In this document: piece by piece, positions 53,469 through 62,080 of the stretch | Layout: the number at the start of each line of letters is the position of its first letter | How positions within the stretch are numbered: the stretch's first letter is position 1 | Origin: Tenacibaculum sp. 190524A05c | GTDB taxonomy: Bacteria; Bacteroidota; Bacteroidia; Flavobacteriales; Flavobacteriaceae | Direction of reading: 5' to 3' | DNA: 64,000 nucleotides | Assembly (NCBI RefSeq): GCF_964036595.1 | Contig: NZ_OZ038523.1 | Span: 648,501-712,500, forward strand | Position numbers and translations under genes: made by a program | Notes under the pieces: generated by a model | What the model saw: the letters and a program-made list of their open reading frames with translations, nothing else | The model's database searches: none | Told to the model about the DNA's origin: nothing

Positions 53469-54608
53469 TTATTTTCCTCTAATTCGTTTTTTTCTATTTT
53501 GTTCATAGTCTTCAAAAATCATTTCACCCAATCCTTTTAAGCCTGTGTAAAAAGCTTTTCCTTGATTTGCCTGAGTGAATTGTCGTATAAACTGCATCAA
53601 ATATGGATCTTGTGCAATCATGAAAGTAGTTATAGGGATATGCAGCTTTCTGGCCTGAGAAGCCATGTTGTAGCATTTTTCTACAATATAACTATCTAAT
53701 CCATTACTGTTTTTGTAATACGTTCCGTCAGACAATCTCAAACAACTAGGTTTACCATCAGTTATCATAAAGATTTGCTTGTTTGTATTTCGCTTTCTTC
53801 GTAGAATATCCATTGCTAATTGTAATCCAGCAACAGTATTTGTATGATAAGGACCTACTTTTAAATACGGTAATTCCTTAACTGAAATAGGCCAAGCATC
53901 GTTTCCAAAAACCAAAATATCGATAGTGTCTTTCGGGTATCGTGTTTTTATTAATTCCACTAGAGCCATAGCTACTTTCTTTGCAGGAGTAATTCGATCT
54001 TCTCCATACAATATCATACTGTGACTAATATCAATCATTAAAACCGTACTCATTTGAGCTTTAAAGTTGGTTTCTTCAACGATTAAGTCGCGTTCCGTTA
54101 ATGAGAAATTACCTATACCATTATTAATTTGAGCATTTTTTATGCTCTCTGTTATTGATATACGATCTAATGCATCACCAAAATGAAAGTTTCTATATTC
54201 TCCGGTATGTTCATCACCTTGTCCAATTACTTTTGTTTTGTGATTCCCTAATCGGCTTTTTTTAAGCTTACCAAAAATCTGATCCAAAGCATTCTGGCGA
54301 ATGGCTTGTTCTGTTTTTGCAGTTATTTTTAAATTACCTTCTCCACTACCTTCCGTATTCGTTGGATCAATTTCCTCTCTTATATATCCTTTGTTTTTCA
54401 AATCTTCAAGGAAATCATCTAAAGTATAATCTGGAGTAGTTAAATTGTATTCTTGGTCAAGTTGAGTTAGCCATTCAAAGGCTTCATCAAAATCACCAGA
54501 AGTGTAGGTAATTAATTCTTTAAAAATATCGAATAACTTGTCAAATGGAGAAACTTCTTCTGCTTCATACTTTTCAAATCGTAATCCTTTTTTGAATTCA
54601 TTAATCAT
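53469..54608 (-). CDS. vWA domain protein paired with AAA+ ATPase
   Basis: This 379-residue cytoplasmic protein has an N-terminal helical part with acidic KGYIREEIDPTNTEGSGEG. The vWA domain begins near residue 186 with the metal-ion site MIDISHSM (D-x-S-x-S read as DISHS), followed by TRYPKDTIDILVFGNDAW, GPYHTNTVAGLQLAMDIL and MITDGKPS. It ends with a basic NRKKRIRGK tail. It is the first gene of a two-gene operon with the AAA ATPase and is divergent from the DUF1853 gene. Confidence 0.9.
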   Translation of the reverse strand: MINEFKKGLRFEKYEAEEVSPFDKLFDIFKELITYTSGDFDEAFEWLTQLDQEYNLTTPDYTLDDFLEDLKNKGYIREEIDPTNTEGSGEGNLKITAKTEQAIRQNALDQIFGKLKKSRLGNHKTKVIGQGDEHTGEYRNFHFGDALDRISITESIKNAQINNGIGNFSLTERDLIVEETNFKAQMSTVLMIDISHSMILYGEDRITPAKKVAMALVELIKTRYPKDTIDILVFGNDAWPISVKELPYLKVGPYHTNTVAGLQLAMDILRRKRNTNKQIFMITDGKPSCLRLSDGTYYKNSNGLDSYIVEKCYNMASQARKLHIPITTFMIAQDPYLMQFIRQFTQANQGKAFYTGLKGLGEMIFEDYEQNRKKRIRGK

Positions 54609-54690
54609 ACTATAAAAATACGGCTATTTGTATTTTTAAACTAATCATAGATTTATGAATATTGTTATTTTAGCATTATTTTAATACTTA

Positions 54691-55506
54691 ATGTACTTCA
54701 ACAAAAAGGAACTACAACAACAATATCAAGGATTTTGCGACACTAATTTACTATGGACTGGAAGTTTAAATAAAGTATTGCAAAATATTGATTTTCAATA
54801 CAATTACACTAACCTACTTAAAGTTTTGATTAATACTAAATTAAGACTAGGAAAGTTAGTTGAACAATTTGTCTTTAATCAATTTTCAAATGATCCAAGT
54901 ATTGAAATCTTAACTGAGAATTTACAGATACAAAATGATAAAATTACCATTGGAGAGTTAGATTGTATTCTATTAAAAGATCAAAAACCTATTCATTTAG
55001 AAATAGTTTATAAGTTTTATCTCTACGACAAAAGTGTTGGTACAACAGAAATAGAACATTGGATTGGTCCTAATCGAAGAGATAGTTTTGACCAGAAGTA
55101 CAACAAACTTGTTACAAAACAACTTCCTCTTCTCAACCATTCAAGAACTAAAGAAATTCTTCAAGAACTAAAAATATCGACAGAGAATATTTCACAACAA
55201 GTATATTTTAAGGCTCAATTATTCCCACATATCTCTGACATTGAAAAGCAATTTCCTGTGGTAAATAATGATTGTATTTCTGGGTATTATATTTATGAAG
55301 ATGAGTTAGAACAATTTAAAGATTGTAAATTCTATATTCCAACTAAACATAATTGGTTAATACATGCTCATCCAAATGTAGATTGGATGAATGTTGAAAG
55401 CTATAAACTCGAATTAAAGGAATATTTCGAACAAAAAAATGCTCCATTATGCTGGGTGAAGAAGCCTAATGGAGTCATTTCAAAATTATTTGTTGTATGG
55501 TGGTAG
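54691..55506 (+). CDS. DUF1853 family protein (PD-(D/E)XK-like)
   Basis: This 271-residue protein matches DUF1853 (PF08907). Typical segments are NLLKVLINTKLRLGKLVEQF near residue 40, IGELDCILLKDQKPIHLEIVYKF near 91-113, EHWIGPNRRDSFDQKYNKL near 127, and the end CWVKKPNGVISKLFVVWW. The run ELD...HLEIVYK has the spacing of a PD-(D/E)XK nuclease active site (Asp, then Glu-x3-Lys), so a nucleic-acid-cutting activity is possible. This is an inference from motif shape. Confidence 0.85.
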   Translation: MYFNKKELQQQYQGFCDTNLLWTGSLNKVLQNIDFQYNYTNLLKVLINTKLRLGKLVEQFVFNQFSNDPSIEILTENLQIQNDKITIGELDCILLKDQKPIHLEIVYKFYLYDKSVGTTEIEHWIGPNRRDSFDQKYNKLVTKQLPLLNHSRTKEILQELKISTENISQQVYFKAQLFPHISDIEKQFPVVNNDCISGYYIYEDELEQFKDCKFYIPTKHNWLIHAHPNVDWMNVESYKLELKEYFEQKNAPLCWVKKPNGVISKLFVVWW

Positions 55507-55507
55507 A

Positions 55508-55621
55508 TTATATTAATGGTAAGTCTTTAAAATGACTGATCATTAAATACATTAATCCTAGTGCTACCACTGAAGTAACTACAACATATTTAGTATACAG
55601 TAAAAATTTAGCATTTTTCAT
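55508..55621 (-). CDS. Putative 37-residue single-pass membrane protein
   Basis: ATG 55621-55619 to TAA 55510-55508 encodes a Lys-rich short N-terminus (MKNAKFLLYTKY) and a helix-like hydrophobic stretch (VVVTSVVALGLMYLMI). A short polar tail (SHFKDLPLI) completes it. The layout of positive inside, one helix and a tail is a typical small membrane protein. It lies between the convergent end of the DUF1853 gene and the EamA gene. There is no homology evidence, so chance is possible. Confidence 0.4.
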   Translation of the reverse strand: MKNAKFLLYTKYVVVTSVVALGLMYLMISHFKDLPLI

Positions 55622-55719
55622 ACCGAACAAACATTTTTTAAGGGGTTACATATATAGAACATTTAGGATTCGAAAAACCCTACCTCTCTATTTTTTATAA
55701 TAACGCATAAAATGATGTT

Positions 55720-56640
55720 TTATGTTTTTTGAGAAGGCCTAATTTTATTTTTAGTAACTCTTTTTCTAGATGTAATGAAATAAACTCCTGTTAACAATAC
55801 AATCGAAGCTATTATAGATTGATTTGTTAACTTTTCATCTAAAAAATACCATCCTAATAATAATGCAATAACAGGATTCACATAAGCAGATGTAGCCACT
55901 TTCTCTGGAGAAACAACCTTCAATAAGTAATTGAACGCTGTAAAAGCAACAATACTCCCAAAAATGATTAAGATTACTATTGATACTTGAACTTTAAAAC
56001 TCATTGTAGTAACCGTAGAAATATCTTCATTAAAAATTTGACTAAAACATAATTGTAAAATACTCGCAATAGTCATTTGATAACCTGTACTTACAAAGAA
56101 GTTTTTCGGTAAATCTGCTTTTGAAACAAAAACACTTCCATAGCTCCAACTTAATACACAAGAAAGAATCATGAAAATTCCAATGACCATTCCTTCTGAA
56201 GTTGCTATTTCTTTCTGACTTACCAGTAAATACATTCCTAATATCCCCAAACCAACTCCAATAATAGATTTTCGTTGCATTTTTTTTCCATCGATTAAAC
56301 GAAGAAGAAATAACACAAATAAAGGTTGTGTTGAAGCTAACAAAGCCGCAAAACCACTATCTACATATTTTAAAGCCCAAACAAAGACACCATTTCCGTA
56401 GACCAAAAACAAAAAGCCGGCAATGGTAACATTTAATAATTGACGTTTAGTCACTTTTAATGATTTTTTTAAGAGCAGCGCAATAATTAAAATCAAAATA
56501 CCGGCGAAACCAAAACGAATAGCAGCTAAAAACAAAGGCGGAATTTCAGCTACAGCTATTTTATTCAGTAAATATGTAGAGCCCCAGATTACATAAATTG
56601 AGAAAAATGAAGCTATAATAAGTAGTTTGGATTTATTCAT
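55720..56640 (-). CDS. EamA/DMT family transporter
   Basis: This 306-residue protein has ten hydrophobic segments in two EamA repeats (about 5-140 and 150-288). The first opens with IYVIWGSTYLLNKIAVAEIP and holds FAALLASTQPLFVLFLLRL. The second ends with SAYVNPVIALLLGWYFLDEK. This is typical of drug/metabolite exporters such as YedA or RhtA for amino acids or other metabolites. The substrate is not visible from the sequence. It is monocistronic. Confidence 0.92.
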   Translation of the reverse strand: MNKSKLLIIASFFSIYVIWGSTYLLNKIAVAEIPPLFLAAIRFGFAGILILIIALLLKKSLKVTKRQLLNVTIAGFLFLVYGNGVFVWALKYVDSGFAALLASTQPLFVLFLLRLIDGKKMQRKSIIGVGLGILGMYLLVSQKEIATSEGMVIGIFMILSCVLSWSYGSVFVSKADLPKNFFVSTGYQMTIASILQLCFSQIFNEDISTVTTMSFKVQVSIVILIIFGSIVAFTAFNYLLKVVSPEKVATSAYVNPVIALLLGWYFLDEKLTNQSIIASIVLLTGVYFITSRKRVTKNKIRPSQKT

Positions 56641-56701
56641 TAGACGAAGTTAATTTAAAAACTTAGTTGAATAAAGTTTTTTCTTATTTATAACATATCT
56701 C

Positions 56702-56709
56702 TACTTTTG
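56702..56709 (+). promoter_or_regulatory. -7 box before the pseudouridine synthase gene
   Basis: TACTTTTG is a perfect TAnnTTTG, 20 bases before ATG 56729. Confidence 0.5.
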
Positions 56710-56728
56710 GGGTCTTAAAATAACAGTG

Positions 56729-57418
56729 ATGAATATTGATTTAATATACGAAGATGATTATTGTATTTGTGTTACAAAACCTAATGATGTAGTTGTTCAT
56801 CATGCTTATCATTCAAGAAATGTAATTCATGAACAATCATTGTTACAATTATTAGAAGAGGATTTCGGCAAGAAATTTTATCCCGTGCATCGATTGGATA
56901 GAAGGACTTCTGGAATTATTCTATTAACAAAAGAAACGAAATATGTTTCTGAATTTCAAAAACTATTTACCAATGGCGAAATTCAAAAAATATATTACGG
57001 AGTTGTTCGTGGTCATGCACCTGAATCTCGTGTTATTGATTCTCCCGTAAAAGGAAAGGATAGTAATGTGTATAAAGATGCGGAAACACTTTTAGAGTGT
57101 GTAAAAACTACCACGCAAAACATTCCTGTTAAACCTTATGACACCTCTCGTTATAGTTTAGTACGATTAAAACCAAAAACAGGTCGATTACACCAACTTC
57201 GAATTCATATGAATAAAATTAGTCATCCTTTAATTGGTGATGGTAAATATGGAGACAAAAACCATAATGCGATGTATGAAACTGAATTTGGATGGACGAA
57301 TTTATTTCTACATGCGAAAACTCTGGAATTCAAGCATCCTTTTACTAATGAAAATTTAAAGCTAGAATCAGATTTTCCTAAGAATTGGAAATCATTATTC
57401 GAACAATTTGATTGGTAG
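56729..57418 (+). CDS. RluA-type pseudouridine synthase (TruC-like)
   Basis: This 229-residue protein starts at ATG 56729. A GTG directly before it is also in frame. The catalytic Asp sits in PVHRLDRRTSGIILL (about residues 53-67). Other motifs are YYGVVRGHAP, LVRLKPKTGRLHQLRIHM (about 150-167) and HPLIGDGKYGD. There is no S4 domain, as in TruC, which modifies U65 of some tRNAs. Target identity cannot be told. It has its own promoter. Confidence 0.92.
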   Translation: MNIDLIYEDDYCICVTKPNDVVVHHAYHSRNVIHEQSLLQLLEEDFGKKFYPVHRLDRRTSGIILLTKETKYVSEFQKLFTNGEIQKIYYGVVRGHAPESRVIDSPVKGKDSNVYKDAETLLECVKTTTQNIPVKPYDTSRYSLVRLKPKTGRLHQLRIHMNKISHPLIGDGKYGDKNHNAMYETEFGWTNLFLHAKTLEFKHPFTNENLKLESDFPKNWKSLFEQFDW

Positions 57419-57560
57419 AACAACTATTCTTATTTATTTTAACCTACAGCTTTGATTTGCAATTATTTACTGCAACTACAGGGAATTCTAATTTAAAATT
57501 AATAAATCGCTAAACTATTTAGTTAAATTACTGTCTATTAACCTTATAAAATTAATCAAT

Positions 57561-57704
57561 ATGTTAAAAGACATTTCAAAATTAGGTAAGACTCTTGACA
57601 AAGATGAATTAATAACAATTACTGGATCAATTGGTGCTCCTATTCCATGTTTATGCGGATTTCCAGGAGAACCTATGGATCCTAGATGTTATTGTGTGAA
57701 CTAG
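57561..57704 (+). CDS. 47-residue bacteriocin/RiPP-like precursor peptide
   Basis: The peptide's N-terminal 25 residues look like a leader (MLKDISKLGKTLDKDELITI, then TGSIG). The LxKxELxxITG pattern resembles double-glycine-type leaders of Bacteroidota natural-product precursors. The last 22 residues form a small core with C30-x-C32 and C43-x-C45 plus four Pro and three Gly residues. Codon use is normal and a terminator follows. No modifying enzyme, peptidase or immunity gene lies beside it. 57419-57560 shows nothing else. Confidence 0.7.
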   Translation: MLKDISKLGKTLDKDELITITGSIGAPIPCLCGFPGEPMDPRCYCVN

Positions 57705-57737
57705 TTCAAATATTTAACTTTCACAGAAAAAAGATAT

Positions 57738-57771
57738 AAATCCTATTTCAATTATTGAAGTGGGATTTTTT
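57738..57771 (+). terminator. Terminator after the small peptide gene
   Basis: AAATCCTATTTCAAT pairs with ATTGAAGTGGGATTT with G-U wobbles, and six T follow. It starts 34 bases after the peptide stop and marks a separate short transcript. The following 57772-57949 has no other feature I can support. Confidence 0.65.
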
Positions 57772-57949
57772 ATCAGAAGAAAAATACAAGATATAAAAAT
57801 TACCATATGTCTTATTAAAAATACATATCAATAATTATTATAACCATAAGTACTAAAAGATTATTGAGTGACTTTTTCCTCTTTTCTGTATCATAATTAA
57901 TGTATTGATTCAATTTCAACCGAATCATAAAAAATTAAAAACAAGAAAA

Positions 57950-58849
57950 ATGGGAAAAAAAATTATTTACGTATTAGGCATAATTTTAACAATATCTATA
58001 GGAACTTACTTTTATTGGAAAGAAATAAACAAAAAACATGTAAAAACTATACCTGAAGATTCAAAAAAAACAGAGGTAGAAAAACCTTCTCTTAAATTTG
58101 GTACAGTAGATGAAAATGGAAATGTAAACTTTACTCTTAAGGATGAAATAAAATTTAAAAAATCTTCTATGGAATTTTCTGTATCGGAAAATTTAGATAA
58201 CAAAATCGGAGAAGTAAAAGATTTTATGATTTCAGATGAGAAAGAAGAAAAAGCTTTATCTATAACTGGATATTACATGAGTGATGAAACTAACCATACT
58301 GCTTTTCCTAGTATTGGTCATGCAAGAGCTAACTCTATTAAAAATTATATTTCTAAAAAAGGAATATCTACAAAAGATATAAATGTGGCTGGAGAATTAA
58401 ACGATAGAATGAAGATTGACACTTCTAACATAATGCAAAATCCTTTAAAATTTAGTATTGGAAAATCTGTCGATAATTCAGAAATGATTGAGAGAATTAT
58501 ACGAGAAATTCAAGAAAATCCTTTATCTCTAAACTTTAATTCAGGAGAATTTGATACTAATCTAACTCCAAAACAACGTATGAAAGTAGTTAATATTTCT
58601 ACCTATTTAGACAAAGTAGAAGATGCGTTTTGTTCGATAACTGGACACACAGATAATACAGGTAGCCACAGTACAAATATGACTTTAGGAAAAAAGAGAG
58701 CCGAATTTATAAAACAGTATTTTACTAAAAGTGGAATTCCTAATGAAAAAATAGCAGTTTCTTCAAAAGGAGAAAACCAACCTATAAGCACAAATAAAAC
58801 TAAAGAAGGTAGGGCTAAAAACAGACGCGTTGTGACTTCTATTAAATAA
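57950..58849 (+). CDS. OmpA family protein with two OmpA-like domains
   Basis: This is a 299-residue protein from ATG 57950. An in-frame TTG upstream only adds a basic tail. One N-terminal membrane helix (IIYVLGIILTISIGTYFYW) anchors it. A first, diverged OmpA-like domain (about 75-155) reads VSENLDNKIGEVKDFMISDE and ARANSIKNYISKKGIS. The second is a normal OmpA C-terminal domain (about 195-299) with ITGHTDNTGSHSTNM, GKKRAEFIKQYF and AKNRRVVTSI. It should bind peptidoglycan through the Asp/Arg pair. The location is the inner-membrane face or the periplasm. Confidence 0.87.
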   Translation: MGKKIIYVLGIILTISIGTYFYWKEINKKHVKTIPEDSKKTEVEKPSLKFGTVDENGNVNFTLKDEIKFKKSSMEFSVSENLDNKIGEVKDFMISDEKEEKALSITGYYMSDETNHTAFPSIGHARANSIKNYISKKGISTKDINVAGELNDRMKIDTSNIMQNPLKFSIGKSVDNSEMIERIIREIQENPLSLNFNSGEFDTNLTPKQRMKVVNISTYLDKVEDAFCSITGHTDNTGSHSTNMTLGKKRAEFIKQYFTKSGIPNEKIAVSSKGENQPISTNKTKEGRAKNRRVVTSIK

Positions 58850-58870
58850 AACCACGATGTAAACTTTATA

Positions 58871-58898
58871 TAAGGCAAGTTTAATACTTGCCTTTTTT
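58871..58898 (+). terminator. Terminator after the OmpA-like gene
   Basis: AAGGCAAGT (58871-58879) pairs with ACTTGCCTT (58885-58893), followed by T to 58898. It reaches the stop codon of the convergent methyltransferase gene. Confidence 0.8.
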
Positions 58899-60127
58899 TA
58901 TTCCAGGAATCTGTAATACGCGCATTTTAGATAAGCTCCTTCAGGAAAACCGATCGGATGATCTGAATCATGATACGTTTTCAATTCCGTTTTGAAACGA
59001 CGTTTACCACTTTCCAAAACATCTTCATTAATATCAAAAAAGTCATCTGCAACAACCCTTGATGAACAAGAAGCTAATACTAATAAACCTTTTTTAGCAG
59101 TTAACTTCGCTCCTAACCTGGCTAATTGAGCATATTTCTTTTTAGCTAATTCAATTTCCGAAGCTTGTTTTGCAAAACTTGGAGGATCTATTACAACGAC
59201 ATCAAAAGAAACTTTGTTTTGAATCAATTTACGAAGTTCCTCAAAAGCATCTCCTGCAATTGTTTTATGAACACCCGAATAATCATTTAACTTTCCGTTT
59301 TCAACTGCAATTTCAAGTGCTTGTTTACTAATATCTAAACTTGTTACCTCTTTGGCTTCGTTATATAATGCATGAACTGAGAATCCACCTGCATAAGAGA
59401 AAACATCTAAAACAGTTTTATTCTTACTAAACTCTCCTACTCGTTTTCTATTCGCTCTATGATCTAAGAAATATCCTGTTTTATGACCTTTGATCACATT
59501 AGCAGAAAAGTTCACATTATGTTCTACGAACTCTACAACTTCATTCTCCAAAACTCCATAAACTACATCCCCATCTTTTAAATTATGATTCGTAGATTTT
59601 TGAACATTTCTACTTAAACGAATTACAATGGTTTCTGCTTTAGAAATTTCTTGCAGGCTCTTTAAAATGGTTTCTAAAAAAGGTAACCAAATTTCAGAAT
59701 ATAACTTTACCACTAAAACTGTATCGTAAACATCTGCTATGAAAGAAGGAAAACCATCATTTTCACCGAATATTAATCTATAACTGCTGGTGTTTGTTTG
59801 TAGCAGTGTATTTCTTTTCTGATATGCTTTTTCTATTTTTTCATGAAAAAACGTTTCATTTACAACAGCTTTTTCTGAAGAGGTATGAATCATTTTTATA
59901 CGAATAGGTGAATCTGAATCGTACAAGCCTATACCAACTACTTTGTTTTTCTTTCTACCAAAAATAATAGCTAAATCTCCTGTTTTAGGATCTTTACTTA
60001 TTTTCTCTATGCTATTAGAAAAAACCCATGGATGATTCTTCATCACATGTTGTTCTCCTTTGCTAGTAAGCTTTACGGCTAGATTTTTTGGTTGGTAATT
60101 TGAAACAATTCGTTCACTAAAATTCAT
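58898..60127 (-). CDS. Class I SAM-dependent rRNA methyltransferase (RlmI-like)
   Basis: This is a 409-residue protein starting at Met 60127. A Met at 60169 lies upstream of the -7 box and so is unlikely. An N-terminal PUA domain (LTSKGEQHVMKNHPWVFSN) and an EEHEE-like linker come first. The Rossmann methyltransferase domain carries GYFLDHRANRKRVGEF (about 211-226), VLDVFSYAGGFSVHAL, VTSLDISKQAL and VVIDPPSFAK with the SPOUT-free DPPSF motif (about 305). It likely makes m5C in 23S rRNA, as RlmI does (C1962 in E. coli). That specificity is by homology. Confidence 0.92.
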   Translation of the reverse strand: MNFSERIVSNYQPKNLAVKLTSKGEQHVMKNHPWVFSNSIEKISKDPKTGDLAIIFGRKKNKVVGIGLYDSDSPIRIKMIHTSSEKAVVNETFFHEKIEKAYQKRNTLLQTNTSSYRLIFGENDGFPSFIADVYDTVLVVKLYSEIWLPFLETILKSLQEISKAETIVIRLSRNVQKSTNHNLKDGDVVYGVLENEVVEFVEHNVNFSANVIKGHKTGYFLDHRANRKRVGEFSKNKTVLDVFSYAGGFSVHALYNEAKEVTSLDISKQALEIAVENGKLNDYSGVHKTIAGDAFEELRKLIQNKVSFDVVVIDPPSFAKQASEIELAKKKYAQLARLGAKLTAKKGLLVLASCSSRVVADDFFDINEDVLESGKRRFKTELKTYHDSDHPIGFPEGAYLKCAYYRFLE

Positions 60128-60152
60128 ACAGCAATTGCTAAAAAATGATGTA

Positions 60153-60160
60153 CAAAAATA
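60153..60160 (-). promoter_or_regulatory. -7 box of the methyltransferase gene
   Basis: The minus strand reads TATTTTTG, a perfect TAnnTTTG, 25 bases before ATG 60127. It supports that start. Confidence 0.55.
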
Positions 60161-60270
60161 GGTATTCATTAAGAACTAAACGTAAAACTTTTTCATTTTA
60201 AACTTAAGAAACTCCAACGATATGAGTATTTTTAGAATCTTAATTAGAATCTAACCCTTTCATATTAAAA

Positions 60271-61488
60271 ATGACAAAACTACAAGACCCTATTACCTTA
60301 CCCAACGGAACGGTATTAGCGAATAGAATCGCTAAATCTGCAATGAGTGAGAATTTATCTAATAAAACACATGAACCAACTACCACTTTGATCAATGCAT
60401 ACAAAGAATGGGCAAAAGGGGGTTCAGGATTATTAATTACAGGAAATGTAATGATAGATAGTAAAGCTCTTGGCGAACCTATGAATGTTGTAATTGAGGA
60501 TGATCGACATGCCAAACAATTACAGGAATGGGCAGCAACAGTAAAAGGAACAGACACTCATCTTTGGGTTCAAATAAATCATCCTGGAAGACAAGCCATG
60601 GATCAGATTAATAATGTTCTAAAAGCTCCTTCTGCTATACCTTTAAAATCAAAAGGTAGAAAAAAGGCTACGACAAAAATTCCGAAAGCCTTAACTCATG
60701 ATGAAATTTTGGATATAATTAAACGTTTCGGAACTACTTCAAGAATTTTAAAAGAAGCTGGTTTTACTGGAGTTCAAATTCATGGTGCACATGGATATTT
60801 GGTAAGTCAGTTTTTATCACCTTATGCCAACGTTCGAGAAGATGAATGGGGAGGAACTTTTGAAAAGAGAGCGAAGTTTGTTTTAGAAGTTTATAAAGAA
60901 ATTCGTTCACAAGTTGGACCAGATTTTCCCATTGGAATTAAGTTAAACTCCGCAGATTTTCAAAAAGGAGGATTTAGCGAAGAAGATTCAATGAAGGTTA
61001 TTGAGTTGCTTTCTGAAGCTGGAATTGATTTAATTGAAATTTCAGGAGGAACGTACGAAGCACCGGCAATGATGATGGGTAATCGTAAACAAAGTACAAA
61101 AGAACGAGAGGCTTATTTTATTGATTATATCGAAAAAGCTAGAAAAATAACTAAAACTCCGTTAATGTTAACAGGAGGATTTAGAACTGTTTCTGTAATG
61201 CAAAATGCCGTTGCTTCTGAGAAATTAGATGTTGTAGGACTTGCACGTCCTTATTGCTTATTCCCAAACATTGGAAATGAAATTTTAAATGAATCTCGAT
61301 CTACATTTCCAGTAAATATTAATAAAACAGGAGTAAAAGGAATTGATGGAATGATGAATATTATTTGGTATGAAGCACAAATAAAGCGCCTAGGTTTAGG
61401 AAAATTACCTAAATTAAAACTAAGCGCTTGGTCTGTATTTTTTAATTACCTCTTTCTAATATTCAAATTTAAGTTGACGAAGAAGTAA
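60271..61488 (+). CDS. NADH:flavin oxidoreductase (old yellow enzyme family)
   Basis: This 405-residue TIM-barrel flavoenzyme opens with LPNGTVLANRIAKSAMSENLS. It also has the substrate part HLWVQINHPGRQAM (about 96-109). GFTGVQIHGAHGYLVSQFLSPYANVREDEWGG (about 165-196) is the classic OYE signature, and ETP-type LMLTGGFRTVSVM and VVGLARPY close the FMN site. It should reduce activated alkenes or related compounds with NAD(P)H. A C-terminal hydrophobic tail (SVFFNYLFLIF) may associate with the membrane. It is monocistronic. Confidence 0.92.
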   Translation: MTKLQDPITLPNGTVLANRIAKSAMSENLSNKTHEPTTTLINAYKEWAKGGSGLLITGNVMIDSKALGEPMNVVIEDDRHAKQLQEWAATVKGTDTHLWVQINHPGRQAMDQINNVLKAPSAIPLKSKGRKKATTKIPKALTHDEILDIIKRFGTTSRILKEAGFTGVQIHGAHGYLVSQFLSPYANVREDEWGGTFEKRAKFVLEVYKEIRSQVGPDFPIGIKLNSADFQKGGFSEEDSMKVIELLSEAGIDLIEISGGTYEAPAMMMGNRKQSTKEREAYFIDYIEKARKITKTPLMLTGGFRTVSVMQNAVASEKLDVVGLARPYCLFPNIGNEILNESRSTFPVNINKTGVKGIDGMMNIIWYEAQIKRLGLGKLPKLKLSAWSVFFNYLFLIFKFKLTKK

Positions 61489-61570
61489 GTGATATCATAT
61501 TTATATATGTTCTTGTTCTTTATGTGAAAAGAACACTAGTAATTTTACATTGTTCTAAAAAGATAAGTTA

Positions 61571-61605
61571 TAAGGTTGAATTTTCTTTTATTAAATTCAA
61601 CCTTA
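61571..61605. terminator. Hairpin between OYE gene and hypothetical gene
   Basis: TAAGGTTGAATTT (61571-61583) and AAATTCAACCTTA (61593-61605) are perfect 13-base inverted arms with a 9-base loop. They lie between two convergent genes. No T-run follows either side, so termination strength is uncertain. Confidence 0.6.
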
Positions 61606-61644
61606 TCAATTATATACCTTTTGGCAAATTGTTTTATTTTAACA

Positions 61645-62010
61645 TCAAGGATAAAATAGTACTTTATCTTCTTTATATTCAGATGAATTATCGTAAGGAA
61701 TTGCTTTTTGCCACGAATAGTATACAACAAGTTGTTGGTTTTCTAAAGTAATTTCTCCATCTCCAGTAATTACATGATTTTTACTTTGATATGGAATTGG
61801 AATTATTTTTATCAGTTTATCTTTTAAACTTTTACAAAACTCTGATTCACTTAAGATATAATCATTTAAATAAAAATCTATTGTTCTATCACTTCCTATC
61901 CAATCAGGACCAATATCAGGAATTACCCTCCACTCGACATAAAATTCCATTGTTTGCATTTTAACTTTGAGTTCTTCAAAGTTTTCAATTGTAATGTTAT
62001 TGTTATCCAT
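61645..62010 (-). CDS. Hypothetical protein (121 residues)
   Basis: This is a soluble 121-residue protein with no signal or membrane segment and a normal amino-acid mix. It contains FYVEWRVIPDIGPDWIGSDR near residues 23-42 and a beta-rich end (ITLENQQLVVYYSWQKAIPY). It resembles a small immunity-type or SMI1-like fold only in size and Trp/Tyr content, which is weak. It is isolated, on the minus strand between OYE and hisIE. Confidence 0.6.
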   Translation of the reverse strand: MDNNNITIENFEELKVKMQTMEFYVEWRVIPDIGPDWIGSDRTIDFYLNDYILSESEFCKSLKDKLIKIIPIPYQSKNHVITGDGEITLENQQLVVYYSWQKAIPYDNSSEYKEDKVLFYP

Positions 62011-62080
62011 TTAAGATTAGGTTAATATCAGAATGTGCTTTTAGTTAAAAAAACTTAGTTCTTAAAATTACTCAACCAAT

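Noticed and set aside
61524-61751. Plus-strand frame of 75 codons and minus frame of 61 codons between OYE and the hypothetical gene
   Set aside because: They cross the perfect hairpin, have low-complexity Lys/Ile/Phe composition, and overlap the better supported frame at 61645-62010.
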